Origin: Flavivirga abyssicola
GTDB taxonomy: Bacteria; Bacteroidota; Bacteroidia; Flavobacteriales; Flavobacteriaceae
Direction: 5' to 3'
NCBI RefSeq assembly: GCF_030540775.2
Contig: NZ_CP141266.1
Span: 3,211,001 to 3,275,000, forward strand
DNA length: 64,000 nt
This document shows, in pieces, positions 62,732 through 64,000 of this stretch; positions within the stretch are counted from its first letter, which is position 1; each line of letters starts with the position of its first letter. The notes under the pieces were generated by a model. That model saw nothing but the letters and a program-made list of their open reading frames with translations. It had not been told where the DNA came from and ran no database searches. The position numbers and the translations under genes are program-made.

Positions 62732-63091
62732 CTAGTTGTTTTTTTCGATGAGTTCAATAATCTCTTTAAGCTCGTCTACACTAATTTTTTCTTCCTTGGC
62801 AAAAAATGATACCATGTTTTTATAAGAGTTGTTAAAATAATGGTCTATTGCCAAGTTCATAAACTTTTTCTTGTAATCCTCTTTGCTAACAATGGGGTAG
62901 TATTGATGCGTTTTACCATAGGCATTGTAGGAAACATAACCTTTTTCCTCTAAATTTCTTATAATAGTTGAAAGCGTATTATAGTGAGGTTTATCACTTT
63001 TTATTTCTGCCAGTACATCCTTAACAAATGCCTTTTCTAACTTCCATAAAATATGCATGATTTCTTCTTCCTTGTTTGTTAATTTTTCCAT
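62732..63091 (-). CDS. BlaI/MecI/CopY family transcriptional repressor
   Basis: A 119-residue winged-helix repressor: EKLTNKEEEIMHILWKLEKAFVKDVLAEI, then the recognition segment HYNTLSTIIRNLEEKGYVSYNAYGKTHQYYP, and a C-terminal dimer helix. The family's protease-cleavage site lies in the dimer region (residues about 95-110). It is paired with the M56 sensor. Palindromic operators at 63139-63176 directly abut its promoter, suggesting autorepression released by the M56 protease. Confidence 0.95.
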   Translation of the reverse strand: MEKLTNKEEEIMHILWKLEKAFVKDVLAEIKSDKPHYNTLSTIIRNLEEKGYVSYNAYGKTHQYYPIVSKEDYKKKFMNLAIDHYFNNSYKNMVSFFAKEEKISVDELKEIIELIEKNN

Positions 63092-63131
63092 TTAAAATAT
63101 GTTTAGTCTTCAAGACTTTTTGAGTCTCTAA

Positions 63132-63176
63132 CAAATATATAACTATTTTTATAGTTATAAAACTATATATATAGTT
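63132..63176 (-). promoter_or_regulatory. blaI promoter with two BlaI-type operators
   Basis: The minus-strand -7 element TATATTTG (63132-63139) is followed upstream by two palindromes: ATAACTAT-TTTT-ATAGTTAT (63139-63158) and AACTATATATATAGTT (63161-63176). They share the half-site AACTAT/ATAGTT and occupy the -33 region, as expected for a repressor site. Confidence 0.65.
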
Positions 63177-63298
63177 ATTTAACGAAATTTTTAGTTATTA
63201 TATGGTTTTATATGTTATGAATAAGTAGGGGATTTAAAAATCGTAAATCAAAAATCGTAGATCTTAATTCTTACACTATCTTCGCAAAAAATATTTTT

Positions 63299-64000
63299 AT
63301 GAGTTTACTTTGGGTCATCCTTGGTTTTACATTATTAGTAGTAGGAGGTGAGTTTCTTGTACGTTCATCTGTAGCATTGTCTTTTAAGTTTAGTATATCT
63401 AAAATGGTTATTGGTATGACGGTGGTATCTTTTGCAACATCAGCACCAGAGCTACTAGTTAGTGTACAAGCAGCATTATCGGGATCGCCAGCCATAGCAA
63501 TTAATAATGTTGTAGGTTCTAACATTGCTAATATAGGTTTGGTACTTGGGGTTACAGCAATGGTAGGAGCTATAGCAGTTGATAAATCATTTTATAAGCT
63601 TAATTGGCCCGTTATGATGGTTTTCTCAATAGTACTTTATTATTTTCTTAAAAATGATAATGTTCTTACAGCTATAGAAGGTAGCATTTTATTCATAGGT
63701 CTTATTCTTTTTTTATATGCATTGATAAAGAAAGGAAAGAAAGATACTAGTGTAGAAGAAGTTGATGATGCTTTAGCGGTTGTTTCAAATTTTAAAATAA
63801 TTCTTTGGCTGGCTATAGGAGCTACGGCTTTATATTTTGGAAGTGAATGGTTAGTAGAAGGATCAAAGGAAATTGCGCGCTCAGTAGGTGTTAGTGAAGC
63901 GGTAATAGGAGTTTCTCTAATAGCTATAGGTACTAGTGTTCCAGAATTAGCGGCATCGGTCATCGCTGCAGCAAAGCAAGAAAAGGCTATTTCTTTAGGT
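63299..64000 (+). CDS. Calcium/sodium antiporter (partial, 3' end outside window)
   Basis: The 234 visible residues are most of a K+-dependent or independent Na+/Ca2+ exchanger of the YrbG/CaCA type. The first alpha-repeat is VIGMTVVSFATSAPELLVSV followed by NNVVGSNIANIGLVLG. The second repeat starts VIGVSLIAIGTSVPELAASV and is cut by the window end. The two halves are separated by a cytoplasmic loop (KKGKKDTSVEEVDD). The ATG at 63299 opens SLLWVILGFTLLVVGGEFLV, the usual N-terminus. A TATCTTCG sequence 14 bases upstream is a weak -7 candidate. Confidence 0.95.
   Translation, partial: MSLLWVILGFTLLVVGGEFLVRSSVALSFKFSISKMVIGMTVVSFATSAPELLVSVQAALSGSPAIAINNVVGSNIANIGLVLGVTAMVGAIAVDKSFYKLNWPVMMVFSIVLYYFLKNDNVLTAIEGSILFIGLILFLYALIKKGKKDTSVEEVDDALAVVSNFKIILWLAIGATALYFGSEWLVEGSKEIARSVGVSEAVIGVSLIAIGTSVPELAASVIAAAKQEKAISLG

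Noticed and set aside
1-64000. CRISPR array, rRNA genes, transposase or prophage genes
   Set aside because: No regularly spaced repeats, rRNA sequence or recognisable transposase or phage protein was seen on either strand.

Overview
The window is AT-rich and reads as chromosome of a marine-type Flavobacteriaceae (Bacteroidota). Supporting signs: type IX secretion sorting tails on two exported proteins; many lipoproteins with a Cys lipobox and no Shine-Dalgarno signals; TAnnTTTG -7 promoter elements; and marker families typical of the group (DUF3810, DUF4293, DUF3667, DUF1599, BT_3928, the Rho N-terminal insert, and an eukaryote/archaeal-type prolyl-tRNA synthetase). A genus cannot be named from this sequence.

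Layout. 1-8.3 kb: the start of a DEAD-box RNA helicase cut by the window edge, a small lipoprotein, an M48/Ste24 protease, a SpoU-type RNA methyltransferase, a T9SS adhesin-like protein, a DUF6503-like lipoprotein and a DUF3810 protein. 8.4-18.4 kb: pepD, a GIY-YIG ORF framed by two palindromic repeats, yidD, cysS, a four-helix-bundle protein, folE, a FadL-type porin with a Trp/Asn-rich lipoprotein, proS, tRNA-Glu and rpsT. 18.5-35 kb: mostly housekeeping genes, namely alkB, rho, DUF4293, a phosphoesterase, truA, an ABC exporter, the folP-lipoprotein-cdaA-DUF3667 operon, DUF1599, then BT_3928/DoxX, a lone DppB-type permease, a TlpA-like lipoprotein, tpiA, prmA and clpS. A nested inverted-repeat element lies at 18.95-19.33 kb.

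35-42 kb: a beta-helix T9SS protein lies between a decayed copy (35.0 kb) and the intact copy (37.5 kb) of an HMA-domain gene. Next comes a minus-strand sulfur module: HMA protein, persulfide-dioxygenase/rhodanese fusion, TauE-type exporter, two half-size YeeE/YedE permeases and a Cys-rich Crp/Fnr regulator. Its two promoters carry matching palindromes at the same distance from the -7 element, so one Crp/Fnr protein probably controls both, plausibly the neighbouring one. tRNA-Arg follows.

42.4-59.6 kb is the standout: two giant same-strand genes encode an ABC/Tc toxin complex. The first is a fused TcB-TcC cocoon protein (SpvB, FG-GAP-like, TcB middle region, RHS repeats and RHS core) ending in a roughly 350-residue variable tail that I do not recognise. 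The second is a TcA-type pore/translocator. Together they are sufficient in principle for a complete Tc injection device, with TcA as pentameric channel and TcB-C as cocoon releasing the C-terminal tail. The locus sits directly after a tRNA gene and is followed by a gene-poor stretch of about 1.5 kb. That stretch holds one small conserved-looking ORF and one possible hydrophobic peptide ORF.

61-64 kb: a BlaI/M56 (BlaR1-like) sensor-repressor pair with palindromic operators, then the start of a Ca2+/Na+ antiporter cut by the window edge. No CRISPR array, rRNA, intact transposase or prophage was seen.
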